A DNA stretch of 64,000 nucleotides from Cytophagaceae bacterium. Its GTDB lineage: Bacteria > Bacteroidota > Bacteroidia > Cytophagales > Spirosomataceae. A program made the translations under genes and the position numbers. Below are positions 52,735-63,229 of the stretch, one piece after another. Each line of letters begins with the position of its first letter. The first letter of the stretch is position 1. The stretch is from the NCBI GenBank assembly GCA_947450365.1, contig CANFVE010000009.1, positions 29,657 through 93,656 on the forward strand, given 5' to 3'. The notes beneath the pieces are model-generated. The model searched no databases, was not told the origin of the DNA, and worked only from the letters and a program-made list of their open reading frames with translations.

Positions 52735-54135
52735 CTAAAACTTTAAGGCATTTCGTAAGGCAAAATAAATCACATCTTTCCCCACGCCCGTATCTTTCAA
52801 ATAATCACCCGCGGCACAATACCCCATTTCCAACTGCAAGGCCCAATGTTTAGTCGGGAAGTAATTAGCCTCTAAGGCATAAATTTGACAAATTTCTCGT
52901 TCCTGGCTATCGATTTTTTTACCTAAAATCGGGCGCATGGGAGTCATGTTGGGGGTGAAAATCCCATCAGCTGTTTGGGTTCGATTGACAAAGGAACCAC
53001 GCAGGGTGACCAGCCATTTATTCGATTGTTGATACCGAATATATGGACTTAGGTTTAGCGTATTCGTGATATTGAGCCCAACAGTTTGGCCAAAGGGAGG
53101 TCGGGCAAATAATGTATTAAAAGTATTCAACTCCCCATCATAATTCGACACATCGCCAGGTACGTAATTGCCACTAAAACCTAGATATCCATGACGCAGC
53201 GGAGAAAAATTAAAATCCCATACACCCATAAAGGCGTTGATTTGTAAGTTTTCGAAGGAGCCACTTTGGTGTGCCACTTCCACATCATAATTGACCGCAC
53301 CTAGATCTGAATACAAGCGAAAACCAAGGGTATGTCGTTTTTCAAGGCCTTTTTTGAACATATATTCCCGTAACGTACTTTCGAAATAGAAATAATACAG
53401 ATCTAAATTCGCCCGTTTGGGCTTAAACGCATGTGAATAATAGGCCCCGCCTAAAATTTCCGAGGAGCGTACATCGTCCCAGGCACCTGGGTTCATTTTA
53501 ATTGGATTGGATAAAAAGGCCTCGAATTTATTTTTCTGAAATTGATATTTCAGGGTTGCGCCATAAAAGGGCTGACGCGTATTTGGTCCTTCTTTGGTGG
53601 CCACGAATCGTTCTACGCCCCAGGAATATTCTTGTCGGCCCACTCGTACGATCATATGAGGCGCAAGGCTAGCTTCGGCAAACAATTGATGAATGGATAA
53701 TTCATTTTGGTCCAATTGCGACGTGATGGGATTTGGATTCCAAAACCGCATGGTATTGTTTAATTGAGCAAAAATTCGAAATTTTTGAGCCCATTGGAGA
53801 TTGGCATGTAGCATGATGCGGTGCATCAATTGATGTGGACTTTCTGTCTCAAAATTTGACGGAACCTCACCAAAATTCACATTTGTGTAGGACTGATATT
53901 GTTCACGCCATTCCCCACCGATACTCAATTTAACTGGCCCACCCAGTGAAATCAATTTCCACTTTTCATCCCATGATTTTTTTAATGAATCATGTCTCAA
54001 ATAGGAAAAATCGTCATCGAAGCGAATTCGCGCAATATGTTGGGCACTCAATGATGCACTGAGCAATACTCCCAAAAGCACAAAACCGACTTTTTTTACA
54101 GACAAAATAGGCACATTCAAAAATTGAAATGGCAA
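52735..54135 (-). CDS. Alginate-export-like outer-membrane porin
   Basis: Signal peptide, beta-barrel with AlgE-like 'RIFAQLNN...ASLAPHMIVRVGRQEYSWG', C-terminal aromatic end. Confidence 0.8.
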   Translation of the reverse strand: MPFQFLNVPILSVKKVGFVLLGVLLSASLSAQHIARIRFDDDFSYLRHDSLKKSWDEKWKLISLGGPVKLSIGGEWREQYQSYTNVNFGEVPSNFETESPHQLMHRIMLHANLQWAQKFRIFAQLNNTMRFWNPNPITSQLDQNELSIHQLFAEASLAPHMIVRVGRQEYSWGVERFVATKEGPNTRQPFYGATLKYQFQKNKFEAFLSNPIKMNPGAWDDVRSSEILGGAYYSHAFKPKRANLDLYYFYFESTLREYMFKKGLEKRHTLGFRLYSDLGAVNYDVEVAHQSGSFENLQINAFMGVWDFNFSPLRHGYLGFSGNYVPGDVSNYDGELNTFNTLFARPPFGQTVGLNITNTLNLSPYIRYQQSNKWLVTLRGSFVNRTQTADGIFTPNMTPMRPILGKKIDSQEREICQIYALEANYFPTKHWALQLEMGYCAAGDYLKDTGVGKDVIYFALRNALKF

Positions 54136-54425
54136 ATTAGGGAATTTTCTTTGGGAATTAATCCTGAAAGAATCACATTATCATAAACCTGAGGAATGAA
54201 AAATAATTTTATTCCTGGGTAAATTGACAATTTTACCAATTTGACAAGTAAAATAGTAAGGCTCGATTGAAATGACCCCACAAGCCCTTTGAAATTCCCA
54301 TAAAAATTACCGAAATTCATCAAGCCATTTTTCCTAAACTAGAATTAAACGCATCGTTTATTGACTCAGTTTAGAAAACCTGGAGAAAAGAACTTACCTA
54401 CGAATACAAATTAATACATCAACAA

Positions 54426-57400
54426 ATGAAAAAAACCTTGACAACAATCGCCCTCAGCGCATGTTTCGGCATGCTTCAGGCACAGAATCCACTTATTTTA
54501 CGACAACCCGCCATCAATCCCGATGGATCTAAAATCGCTTTTTCCTTTCAAGGAGACATTTGGACCGTAGCGACCCAAGGGGGCAAAGCCAGCCGATTAA
54601 CCATCCATGAGGCCTATGAAAGCAATCCTGTTTTTAGCCCAGATGGTAAACAAATCGCCTTTAATGGCCAGCGATTTGGCGAAAATGACTTATTTAGCAT
54701 TCCGGCAGAAGGAGGCCCTTCGAAACGAATGACCTTTCATTCCGTGGCGGATAATTTAGCTTCATGGCATTCAAATGGTCAATTGTTTTTCACCACCAAT
54801 CGCGAATTCAAACAAATCGAAAGACCCCAAGAAATCTATAGCATTTCAGCCAATGGAGGTACCGAAAAACGTGTTTTGGATGCACTAGGCTACGAACCTT
54901 CGCTTTCCCCCGACGGAAAGCTTATGGCTTTTGTCCGTGGAGATATCAATCCCGTAGCACGCGAAGCCTATGATGGAAGCTCAAACCGGGATATTTGGAT
55001 CTACAACACCCAATCGAAAAGTTTTGCAAAACTCAATGCATTCAAAACCAATGACATCCAACCGCAATGGGGCCCGAATCACCTCCTCTATTTTCTAAGT
55101 AGTCAAGACGGCTCCTACAATATCTACCGCTTGGCGTTAGATGCCAATGGCAAACAAACAGGGACACCGGAACGTCTGACCAACTTTAAAAATGAATCCA
55201 TCCGCCATTTTAGCCTTTCCGCCGATGGACAAAGCATCGTTTTTGAAAAGGATACACATATCTACACGATGAAAACGGCGAAAGGAAGCCCAACAGTGGT
55301 ACATGTAGAAATCAGTACAGATGAGCGCTTGGACGCGAGTGAGGAAAAGACCTATGCTTCTGAGGCGAATCAATTTTCAGTATCCCCCTCGGGTGAATTT
55401 GTGGCCTTGAATATACGTGGAGAGATTTTTGTGAAGTCGGTGGACAAGGAAAACCCTCGCAGCATCAATGCCTCCAATCATCCGTTTCGGGACATTCAGC
55501 CGACTTGGCTTTCCGACAAAGCCTTGCTTTTCCTTAGTGACCGAAAAAATGGCAATTATGACCTTTACTTATATCGAAGTGCTGACACGACAGAAACCAA
55601 TATTTTCAAGAGTTTAAAGCATGAATTAATTGCGTTAACAAATACCCTGGAAGATGAATCAAACGTTTCCATTTCACCCGATGGCAAAAAAATCACCTAT
55701 GTACGCGGAAAAGGAACGTTTATTTTGGCCGATATCGATGCCAAAGGAAAAATCAGCAAAGAGCGTATTCTATCGAATGGTTGGAATCCCCCAAGTGATT
55801 TAGCATGGAGCCCGGATAATAAATGGGTGGCTTATGCGGCCACTGATTTGTATTTCAACCAAGAGGTTTTCATTGCATCCACGACTGAGAAAGAATTTAA
55901 ACCCGTGAATGTGTCTATGCATCCTCGTACCGACCGGAACCCGGTTTGGAGTCCAGATGGCTCGAAATTAGGCTTTATTTCGGAACGTAGTGTGGAAAAA
56001 AGCGCGGATATCGTATTCGTTTGGTTGAGAAAAGAAGATGCTGAAAAAGAAAAACAAGACTGGTTGGAAAAAGATAAACCCAAACCTGAAAGTCCAGCAG
56101 CCGCGGCCGTTTCAGCTGGGTCAGCAAAACCAGATGCGCCGAAAAAGGCCATGAAAGATATTCTCATTGACCTAGACAAAATTCACGAGCGTATCGTCCG
56201 CGTCACGACCTTCCCGGGCGATGAGCGCGAATTAGCTATTTCAAAAGATGGAGATACTTTTTATTATACGACGAATAGTAGTACGGCGAAAGGTCGGGAT
56301 TTATACAGCATCAAATGGGACGGTTCTGATTTAAAAGAAATCACCAAAGGCGGCTCGAATCCAGGCAATATCGCCATGGATAAGGACGGTAAATACTTGT
56401 ATTACAGCCGAATGGGCGGTGGCATCGCGCGTATCGATGTAAAAACGAGTATGACGGAAAATTTTCCATATGTGGCTAAAATGAAAATCAATTATTTGGA
56501 GGAAAGAACACAGCTTTTCGAAGAGGCTTGGCGTACCATTCGCGATGGATTTTATGATCCTAAATTTCATGGCCATGATTGGAAAGCGCTACATGACAAA
56601 TACAAGGAACGTTGCATTTACGCAAGTACCAGTACGGATTTTAGGGACATGTTTAATTTGATGTTAGGGGAATTGAATTCCTCCCATATGGGCTTTACGA
56701 CCCCAGAACGCCTAAAAACCCAACGAGAAAGCACCGCTTATGTAGGGGTAGAAATTAGTCCAGAAGAGCAAGGAATGCGTATCATGCGCGTCATTCCTGG
56801 AAGCCCTGCGGATAAGGTAGCCAGTAAATTGGCGGTGGGTGAACTCATAAGCTCGGTAAACGGAGAAACCATCAGCAATGACAAGAATTTCTATGCCTTA
56901 TTAACGGGTCTTGTGAATGAAAAAGTAGCGCTTCAGGTCATCGGGAAAGACGGAAAATCACGGGATGTGGCGATGCGTTTGACGAATAATTTGGCTGACG
57001 AATTATATGAAGAATGGGTGGACAATCGGAAAAAAATGGTCGATGAGTTATCCAAAGGCCGATTGGGCTACCTGCATATTCGAGGCATGGACTTTCCAAG
57101 CTTTGAGACAGTTGAACGCGAATTTACCGCAGCCGGCTATGGAAAAGAAGGAATGATTATCGACGTGCGGTACAATGGCGGCGGAAGTACAACGGATTAT
57201 TTAATGACCATTTTAAATTACAAACAACATGCCTATACGATTCCTAGGGGTGCCAGTGAGAATTTAGAAAAGGATAAATTGAAATTCCGGGATTATTATC
57301 CTGTCGGGGAGCGTTTGGTGTATGCGGCATGGACAAAACCATCGATTGCACTTTGTAATGAAGGAAGTTATTCGAATGCTGAAATTTTCTCGCATGCGTA

Positions 57401-57668
57401 TAAATCGCTGGGGATTGGAAAATTAGTGGGGCAGGTCACGAATGGTTCCGTGATATCCACTGGGGGAAAAGCGCTGATCGATGGTTCGTTTATTCGCTTA
57501 CCGGGTCGAGGTTGGTTTACCAAGACCACCGATAAGAATCAGGAATTAGGAGCTGCGGTACCGGATATTATCGTTGACAATGAACCTGATTGGATCGCGA
57601 AAGGAACAGATGAACAATTAAAAGTGGCTACTAAGGAATTATTGAAAGACCTTGATGCCAAAAAATAA
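54426..57668 (+). CDS. Tricorn-like S41 family peptidase (WD40-like beta-propeller, PDZ, S41)
   Basis: PD40 repeats 'NPVFSPDGKQIAFNG', PDZ, C-terminal protease region 'IIDVRYNGGGSTTDYLM...CNEGSYSNAEIFSHAYKSLGIGKLVGQVTNG'. Confidence 0.93.
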   Translation: MKKTLTTIALSACFGMLQAQNPLILRQPAINPDGSKIAFSFQGDIWTVATQGGKASRLTIHEAYESNPVFSPDGKQIAFNGQRFGENDLFSIPAEGGPSKRMTFHSVADNLASWHSNGQLFFTTNREFKQIERPQEIYSISANGGTEKRVLDALGYEPSLSPDGKLMAFVRGDINPVAREAYDGSSNRDIWIYNTQSKSFAKLNAFKTNDIQPQWGPNHLLYFLSSQDGSYNIYRLALDANGKQTGTPERLTNFKNESIRHFSLSADGQSIVFEKDTHIYTMKTAKGSPTVVHVEISTDERLDASEEKTYASEANQFSVSPSGEFVALNIRGEIFVKSVDKENPRSINASNHPFRDIQPTWLSDKALLFLSDRKNGNYDLYLYRSADTTETNIFKSLKHELIALTNTLEDESNVSISPDGKKITYVRGKGTFILADIDAKGKISKERILSNGWNPPSDLAWSPDNKWVAYAATDLYFNQEVFIASTTEKEFKPVNVSMHPRTDRNPVWSPDGSKLGFISERSVEKSADIVFVWLRKEDAEKEKQDWLEKDKPKPESPAAAAVSAGSAKPDAPKKAMKDILIDLDKIHERIVRVTTFPGDERELAISKDGDTFYYTTNSSTAKGRDLYSIKWDGSDLKEITKGGSNPGNIAMDKDGKYLYYSRMGGGIARIDVKTSMTENFPYVAKMKINYLEERTQLFEEAWRTIRDGFYDPKFHGHDWKALHDKYKERCIYASTSTDFRDMFNLMLGELNSSHMGFTTPERLKTQRESTAYVGVEISPEEQGMRIMRVIPGSPADKVASKLAVGELISSVNGETISNDKNFYALLTGLVNEKVALQVIGKDGKSRDVAMRLTNNLADELYEEWVDNRKKMVDELSKGRLGYLHIRGMDFPSFETVEREFTAAGYGKEGMIIDVRYNGGGSTTDYLMTILNYKQHAYTIPRGASENLEKDKLKFRDYYPVGERLVYAAWTKPSIALCNEGSYSNAEIFSHAYKSLGIGKLVGQVTNGSVISTGGKALIDGSFIRLPGRGWFTKTTDKNQELGAAVPDIIVDNEPDWIAKGTDEQLKVATKELLKDLDAKK

Positions 57669-57673
57669 GCCTT

Positions 57674-57702
57674 AAAAGCCACCCCAATCGGGTGGCTTTT
57701 TT
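57674..57702 (+). terminator. Terminator after S41 peptidase gene
   Basis: AAAAGCCACCC-CAATC-GGGTGGCTTTTTT. Confidence 0.85.
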
Positions 57703-57787
57703 GTTAACAAATTTTAACAATTAGCCTCATAACAGCCTCAGTAAAAAAAATTAAATTGAGAATTAAACTCTAATATCCGATCAATTT

Positions 57788-59425
57788 ATGAAGCTATTTG
57801 GCAAGCTTTTACTCCTTTTGCTATTCCCCTACCTTTCTTTTGCGCAAAAATATTCGATTATTTTAGGTCGACCGACCGACAAAACCATGACGCTAAGTGT
57901 CCTTTTTGATCAAAATGCGGAATATTTTGTCGAATATGGGACTCAAAGTGGGGTCTATCCAACGAAAACAAGTGTTTATGCCGATAATGCATCGGTGCCC
58001 AGAGAATTCGATTTGGAGGGTTTAACGAAAAACACACGGTATTTTTACCGAATGCGATACCGCTTAAAAGGCGCTACAAATTATACGTCAACTCCGGAGT
58101 ATAATTTCATGACACCGCGGGATCCAGGGAACGGATTTACGTTTACCGTTGAGGCGGATGAACATTTGTATGATAAAAAAGGGGTAGATAATTTATATCG
58201 AATATGTCTGGAAAATCAGTTGAAGGACAAGCCCGATTTCATGCTTTCGTTGGGAGATACCTTTGGCGATGACCATAATCCTACGACGATCACCTCACTT
58301 GAATTAAAAACGCTTCATGCCAATTATCGGCCATTTTTAGGCAATATCGCCCATTCTGTTCCCTTTTATTTTGGTATGGGAAATCATGAGGGAGAAAATA
58401 ATTTTTATATCAAACAAGTACCACCCAATAATTTAACGGTTCAAGCGACACTTTGGCGCAAATATTATTATCCAAACCCTTCGCCCAATTCCTTTTATTC
58501 GGGAAACCAAGAAATTGAAGACTACGGAGTCGGTAATCCGGAGAATTACTATGCCTGGACGTGGGGAGACGCTCTTTTTGTGGTATTGGATGCCTATCGC
58601 TATCAATCTGTGGATGGAAGTTCGGATAAACCCAAAAGCTGGGATTGGACGTTAGGGAAAAAACAATACGATTGGATGCGAAATACAATCGAGGGAAGTA
58701 AGGCGAAATACAAATTTGTGTTTGCTCATCACATCCGAGGTCAAGACCGGGGAGCCTTGACAAATGCCAAATTATATGAATGGGGTGGATATGATGGAGA
58801 TGGAAAAACGTATTCATTCGATAAAAACAGACCTGGGTGGGGCAAACCCATCCATCAGGTTTTTAAGGATTCAGGCGTGACTATATTTTTCCAAGGACAT
58901 GACCATTTATTTGCCAAGGAAGATTTGGATGGAATGGTATATCAAGAAGTACCTATGCCAAGCGATTCGACGTATGAAATTGGCATGCTAGCCAATGCAG
59001 ATGCGTATACCGCTAATCAAAAGGGGGGTGCGGGACATATTCGGGTACAGGTAAATCCGGACAATGTGAAGGTTGATTTTGTTCGCGCCTATTTACCTGC
59101 AGATACCAAAACAGGTGGTCGACAAAATCAGGAAATTGGATTTTCGTACACACTAGGAACTGTGAAGGAGCCTGTGGTTTTGGCAACATGGACGGAGGAC
59201 AAAGAATTACAAATTCACCCGAATCCAGCGAATGAACAATTATTTATTCAAATACCTCCGGGCCTCGGGAAAGCTAATTTTCAATTGTACTCGATGGCAG
59301 GCCAATTAGTCCTCACGAGCAATCAGCCTGACATATCCGTCAAAAAAATTCCGGATGGTCTTTATTTAATTGTGGTTGAAACCGAAAACAAGATCCTGAA
59401 ACAAAAAATTGTCATTAAGCATTAA
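57788..59425 (+). CDS. Secreted metallophosphoesterase with T9SS type A-like sorting domain
   Basis: 'MLSLGDTFGDDHN', 'GMGNHEGENN', 'FQGHDHLFAKEDLDG', C-terminal 'IHPNPANEQLFIQIPPGLGKANFQLYSMAGQLV...GLYLIVVETENKILKQKIVIKH'. Confidence 0.92.
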   Translation: MKLFGKLLLLLLFPYLSFAQKYSIILGRPTDKTMTLSVLFDQNAEYFVEYGTQSGVYPTKTSVYADNASVPREFDLEGLTKNTRYFYRMRYRLKGATNYTSTPEYNFMTPRDPGNGFTFTVEADEHLYDKKGVDNLYRICLENQLKDKPDFMLSLGDTFGDDHNPTTITSLELKTLHANYRPFLGNIAHSVPFYFGMGNHEGENNFYIKQVPPNNLTVQATLWRKYYYPNPSPNSFYSGNQEIEDYGVGNPENYYAWTWGDALFVVLDAYRYQSVDGSSDKPKSWDWTLGKKQYDWMRNTIEGSKAKYKFVFAHHIRGQDRGALTNAKLYEWGGYDGDGKTYSFDKNRPGWGKPIHQVFKDSGVTIFFQGHDHLFAKEDLDGMVYQEVPMPSDSTYEIGMLANADAYTANQKGGAGHIRVQVNPDNVKVDFVRAYLPADTKTGGRQNQEIGFSYTLGTVKEPVVLATWTEDKELQIHPNPANEQLFIQIPPGLGKANFQLYSMAGQLVLTSNQPDISVKKIPDGLYLIVVETENKILKQKIVIKH

Positions 59426-59426
59426 T

Positions 59427-61133
59427 ATGAAAATACTTATTTTGCTGTGTTTAATGGGATGGGCGTTGCCGAGTATAGGTCAAAAAATCGTTTACAAGGA
59501 ATTCCTTGGAAAGCCTACCCAGAAGTCTATCGCCATGAAGGTGTTTTTCGATGCTCTAGTCGAAATAAGTGTACAATATGGCCTTAGTTCAGGAAAATAT
59601 ACCATGGAAAGTCCCTGGCAAGCAGTAAATGCGAATGAAGCTGGGGAAATCATATTGTCAAATTTGACTGCAAATACGACCTATTTTTATCGTCTTCAAT
59701 ATCGAGTGCCAAACAGTGCGGCCGTTTCCTTTCGACCAGAATATAAATTTCAAACACAGCGTTCGGTCAATACAAGCTTTACTTTTGTTGTCCAATCGGA
59801 TCCTCATTTGGATGAACAAAGTGATTCGGCCTTGTTTCGTTTATGTTTAAAAAACCAGTTGGCCGACAAACCCGATTTCATGCTCGATCTAGGCGATATT
59901 TTAATGACGGACAAATTAAAAAATGCTGCTGGTAATATTCCGAGGGATACGATCACCTACCGAAGTTCTTTATTTCGAAATTACTATGAAACCATATCGC
60001 ATTCAGTACCCATCTTTATTTCCATGGGAAATCATGAGGGAGAATCCGGTTGGAACTTAAACAATACGGCCAATAATATCGCGGTATGGGGTACTTTAGA
60101 TCGAAAAAAATACTTTATGAATCCGTCTCCCAATGATTTTTATACGGGCGACCAAACGGTTCATCCCTATGTGGGATTGCGTGAGAACTATTATGAATTT
60201 ACTTGGGGAGATGCGCAATTCATCATTTTAGATCCCTATTGGTACACCCCTACAAAACCAGATGCGAATAACGGCTGGCGCTGGACCTTAGGAAAAACAC
60301 AATATGATTGGCTCCGAAATAGTTTAGAAAAAAGTAAATCGAAATTCAAATTCATTTTTGCACATCAATTGATTGGTGGCGATCCAAACGGTCGGGGTGG
60401 CATCGAATTCGCCGATCTCTATGAATGGGGCGGAAAAAATTTAAATGGTACGGATGGTTGGGCCACCAATCGCCCCGGTTGGTACAAACCCATCAAGGAC
60501 TTACTAACCGAAAACCGCGTGACCATATTCTTCCACGGCCATGATCATTTTTATGCCAAACAAGACAAGGATTGTTTGGTCTATCAAGAAACACCCCAAC
60601 CTAGCCATCCCGTATTTCTAACAGCAAATTCAGCCACAGAATATGGCTATTTGAAGGGAGATATTTATCCAAATGCAGGTCATTTACGGGTTACTGTTTC
60701 CGGGGATGGTGTAAAAGTAGATTATGTTCGTGCCTATTTACCAAAAAATGAAAGTGCTACTCGAAAAAACTTGGATGTTTCGGCTAGTTATTTTATTGCA
60801 ACGAAAAATTGTTACGACGATAAACCGAGCAATGTAGTCTTATGGAATGCCAATTATATCAATGAGGTGGTTTATCCAAACCCCCTTCGCCAACGAACAA
60901 CGCTTTCATTTACCTTATCGAAGCCTGATTTAATCAGTTTGTCGATTTTTAATGCGACAGGCCAACAAGTCAAACAATTAGTACGCGATAATCCCGTTCA
61001 AGATGGAAATTATCAAATCATTTGGGATGGTACCGATGACTCCAATCGTCCCTTGCCCCCCGGCCCATACATATACCAATTTTCTGGACCTCAGACCAGC
61101 ACAAAAACTGGCAAAATTATCCTAATCGACTAA
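59427..61133 (+). CDS. Secreted metallophosphoesterase paralogue with FlgD-like/T9SS C-terminal domain
   Basis: Same motifs as upstream gene ('MLDLGDILM', 'SMGNHEGESG', 'FHGHDHFYAKQDKDC'); C-terminus 'VVYPNPLRQRTTLSFTLSKPDLISLSIFNATGQQVKQL...YQIIWDGTDDSNRPLPPGPYIYQF'. Confidence 0.92.
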   Translation: MKILILLCLMGWALPSIGQKIVYKEFLGKPTQKSIAMKVFFDALVEISVQYGLSSGKYTMESPWQAVNANEAGEIILSNLTANTTYFYRLQYRVPNSAAVSFRPEYKFQTQRSVNTSFTFVVQSDPHLDEQSDSALFRLCLKNQLADKPDFMLDLGDILMTDKLKNAAGNIPRDTITYRSSLFRNYYETISHSVPIFISMGNHEGESGWNLNNTANNIAVWGTLDRKKYFMNPSPNDFYTGDQTVHPYVGLRENYYEFTWGDAQFIILDPYWYTPTKPDANNGWRWTLGKTQYDWLRNSLEKSKSKFKFIFAHQLIGGDPNGRGGIEFADLYEWGGKNLNGTDGWATNRPGWYKPIKDLLTENRVTIFFHGHDHFYAKQDKDCLVYQETPQPSHPVFLTANSATEYGYLKGDIYPNAGHLRVTVSGDGVKVDYVRAYLPKNESATRKNLDVSASYFIATKNCYDDKPSNVVLWNANYINEVVYPNPLRQRTTLSFTLSKPDLISLSIFNATGQQVKQLVRDNPVQDGNYQIIWDGTDDSNRPLPPGPYIYQFSGPQTSTKTGKIILID

Positions 61134-61135
61134 TC

Positions 61136-61678
61136 ATGAAAAAACTTGGTTTATTATTCATCACCTGCTTCCTATTTTCCTGTTCAAAGGAAGAAAGCGT
61201 AAGCCCTACTAGCCCGGCGACTAGTTTTGAAGCCTATAGTTCCACATTTAGCGCGAACGGAGAATTCCCTCAGAAATATACCTGCGATGGGGCCAGCATC
61301 TCCCCTGCCCTCGCCTGGAAAAACCCTCCTGCAGGCACCAAAGGATATGCCATCACCATGCACCACATTCCTCCCACGGGCGATAAACATGTGTATATGT
61401 GTGTGTATAACATCGCGTCAAGCGTCATGAGTTTCCCGGAAAATAGTACCACCATAGGTCTTTGGGGAATTAATACGGTCAATGGCAAAAACACCTACAC
61501 ACCTCCCTGTTCCCAAGGGCCAGGTGCAAAAATTTATGTGATAACGGTATATGCCTTGTCGGAACAACCGACCATCACCCTAGCCGCCAATAAAATCACC
61601 ATGGACGTTTTACTCGACGCAATTTCCACCAAAACACTCGCTAAATCCGTTTTATCCGTTTCTTATACCCGACCCTAA
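61136..61678 (+). CDS. YbhB/YbcL family Raf-kinase-inhibitor-like (PEBP) lipoprotein
   Basis: Lipobox 'LLFITCFLFSCSKEE'; 'NGEFPQKYTCDGASISPALAWKNPPAGTKGYAITMHH'. Confidence 0.92.
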   Translation: MKKLGLLFITCFLFSCSKEESVSPTSPATSFEAYSSTFSANGEFPQKYTCDGASISPALAWKNPPAGTKGYAITMHHIPPTGDKHVYMCVYNIASSVMSFPENSTTIGLWGINTVNGKNTYTPPCSQGPGAKIYVITVYALSEQPTITLAANKITMDVLLDAISTKTLAKSVLSVSYTRP

Positions 61679-61679
61679 C

Positions 61680-63038
61680 ATGAAAAAACTAGCCCTATGG
61701 ATATGTCTCATTTCCCCATTCTTGCTGCAAGGCCATGCAGGAGGACACTATGCGACAGGTGATTTATTGAAAATCTGGCATTTACAAAATGGCCAAACAA
61801 TCGAAGGAAATTTCGCCTATGGGAATTCTGAGGGTATTACGGTCGAACAATTACATGGTACCTTGCAAACCATTCTCTTGGCTAATCTTCAAACGGCTGA
61901 CCGAAAAATTGCCCAATTAAAAGTAAACCGATATAAATCCATTCATGGCCAAGCATTTACCGAAACCTTACCGAAGACGTCAAAACCTGCTTTTCCAGGA
62001 ATGCACTGGATTGCTTTCTTTTTATTTGCCACTTTGGCCTTACAAGTTTTTTCAGGTGATCATCAAAAAAAATGGCGCCAAGCGATTGGCCTCGCTTGTT
62101 TGTTTGTAGGTATTATCTGGGCTTGTAAAACAGAAACCGCCATCAGCCCGTCGAATTCAAGTACAACCACAACGACCCCGACCAAAACAAGTATTAGCTT
62201 TTTAGATTCCGCATTCGCTCCTTATAAAAAAACAATTAGTACAAATTATGATGACACCTATTATTATGTGAATTCGAATGGAATGCCTGAGCATAATATG
62301 ATGGTGGGAATTACGAGTTGGCAACAGCAAGTTCCCATCCCCCAGCCCTATTCTGGGTCCAACCACTGGTCTATTCCTTTAAAACCCGTATATGAAAGCA
62401 CGCCATTAAGTACCAAAACAAATTTCATGAAAGGCGCCGTGGCATTAGCCGTCAATGGAATTCCTATTTTTAACGCATTAAATAACCGAGGGGAAGATTC
62501 ATTTGCCATTGGCGAATTGGATCAATGGGGCGGCCACTGTGGACGTGCAGATGATTACCATTACCACGCAGCACCCATGCATTTAAGCAATACCTCCGGA
62601 TTAAAACCCATAGCCTTTGCATTAGACGGCTATGCCGTCTATGGCGCAAAAGAACCCGATGGAACAGCGATGAAAGCATTAGATGCCTACCATGGTCATG
62701 AATTATCCAATATGGCCTACCATTACCATGGGACTGCCGACTATCCCTATGTCATCGGTTCCATGCGAGGAAAGGTCAGTACCGATCCAGCAACTCCCGC
62801 GCCGGAGAATCAAATCCTGCCACAAGCATTCACAAATTCAGTCAGGCCAGCCTTGACTGCGCTAAAGGGTGCTACGATCACAAATTTTGAGACATTGTCC
62901 CCGACTGCCTATGTTTTGACCTATTCGTTAAATGCGAAAAAATACACAGTAAAATATAGTTGGGTTAATTCAACCTACACCTTTGTCTTCACAGACGGAG
63001 ATGGGAAACAAAGTACAGAAACGTATACGAGGAAATAA
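61680..63038 (+). CDS. YHYH domain-containing protein with extra N-terminal membrane region
   Basis: 'DQWGGHCGRADDYHYHAAPMHL' and 'MAYHYHGTADYPYVIGSMRG' YHYH motifs; two N-terminal hydrophobic segments. Confidence 0.88.
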   Translation: MKKLALWICLISPFLLQGHAGGHYATGDLLKIWHLQNGQTIEGNFAYGNSEGITVEQLHGTLQTILLANLQTADRKIAQLKVNRYKSIHGQAFTETLPKTSKPAFPGMHWIAFFLFATLALQVFSGDHQKKWRQAIGLACLFVGIIWACKTETAISPSNSSTTTTTPTKTSISFLDSAFAPYKKTISTNYDDTYYYVNSNGMPEHNMMVGITSWQQQVPIPQPYSGSNHWSIPLKPVYESTPLSTKTNFMKGAVALAVNGIPIFNALNNRGEDSFAIGELDQWGGHCGRADDYHYHAAPMHLSNTSGLKPIAFALDGYAVYGAKEPDGTAMKALDAYHGHELSNMAYHYHGTADYPYVIGSMRGKVSTDPATPAPENQILPQAFTNSVRPALTALKGATITNFETLSPTAYVLTYSLNAKKYTVKYSWVNSTYTFVFTDGDGKQSTETYTRK

Positions 63039-63044
63039 AATCAA

Positions 63045-63074
63045 AAAGCACATTCTTATCGAAGAATGTGCTTT
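63045..63074. terminator. Hairpin downstream of YHYH operon
   Basis: AAAGCACATTCTT-atcg-AAGAATGTGCTTT perfect 13-bp stem, weak T/A tract. Confidence 0.65.
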
Positions 63075-63229
63075 CCAAACTCTGTGTGTTTGTGTTCTAA
63101 ATATCTTTAGAAATGGTTGATTTCTAAAAAGACAATCAAATATAAACAGACAAAACGAGACAGTCAAAAATGCTTACTGTCACAACAATGTCTCAAAATT
63201 AAATATGGCTTATTTGCCATAAAAAGCCA

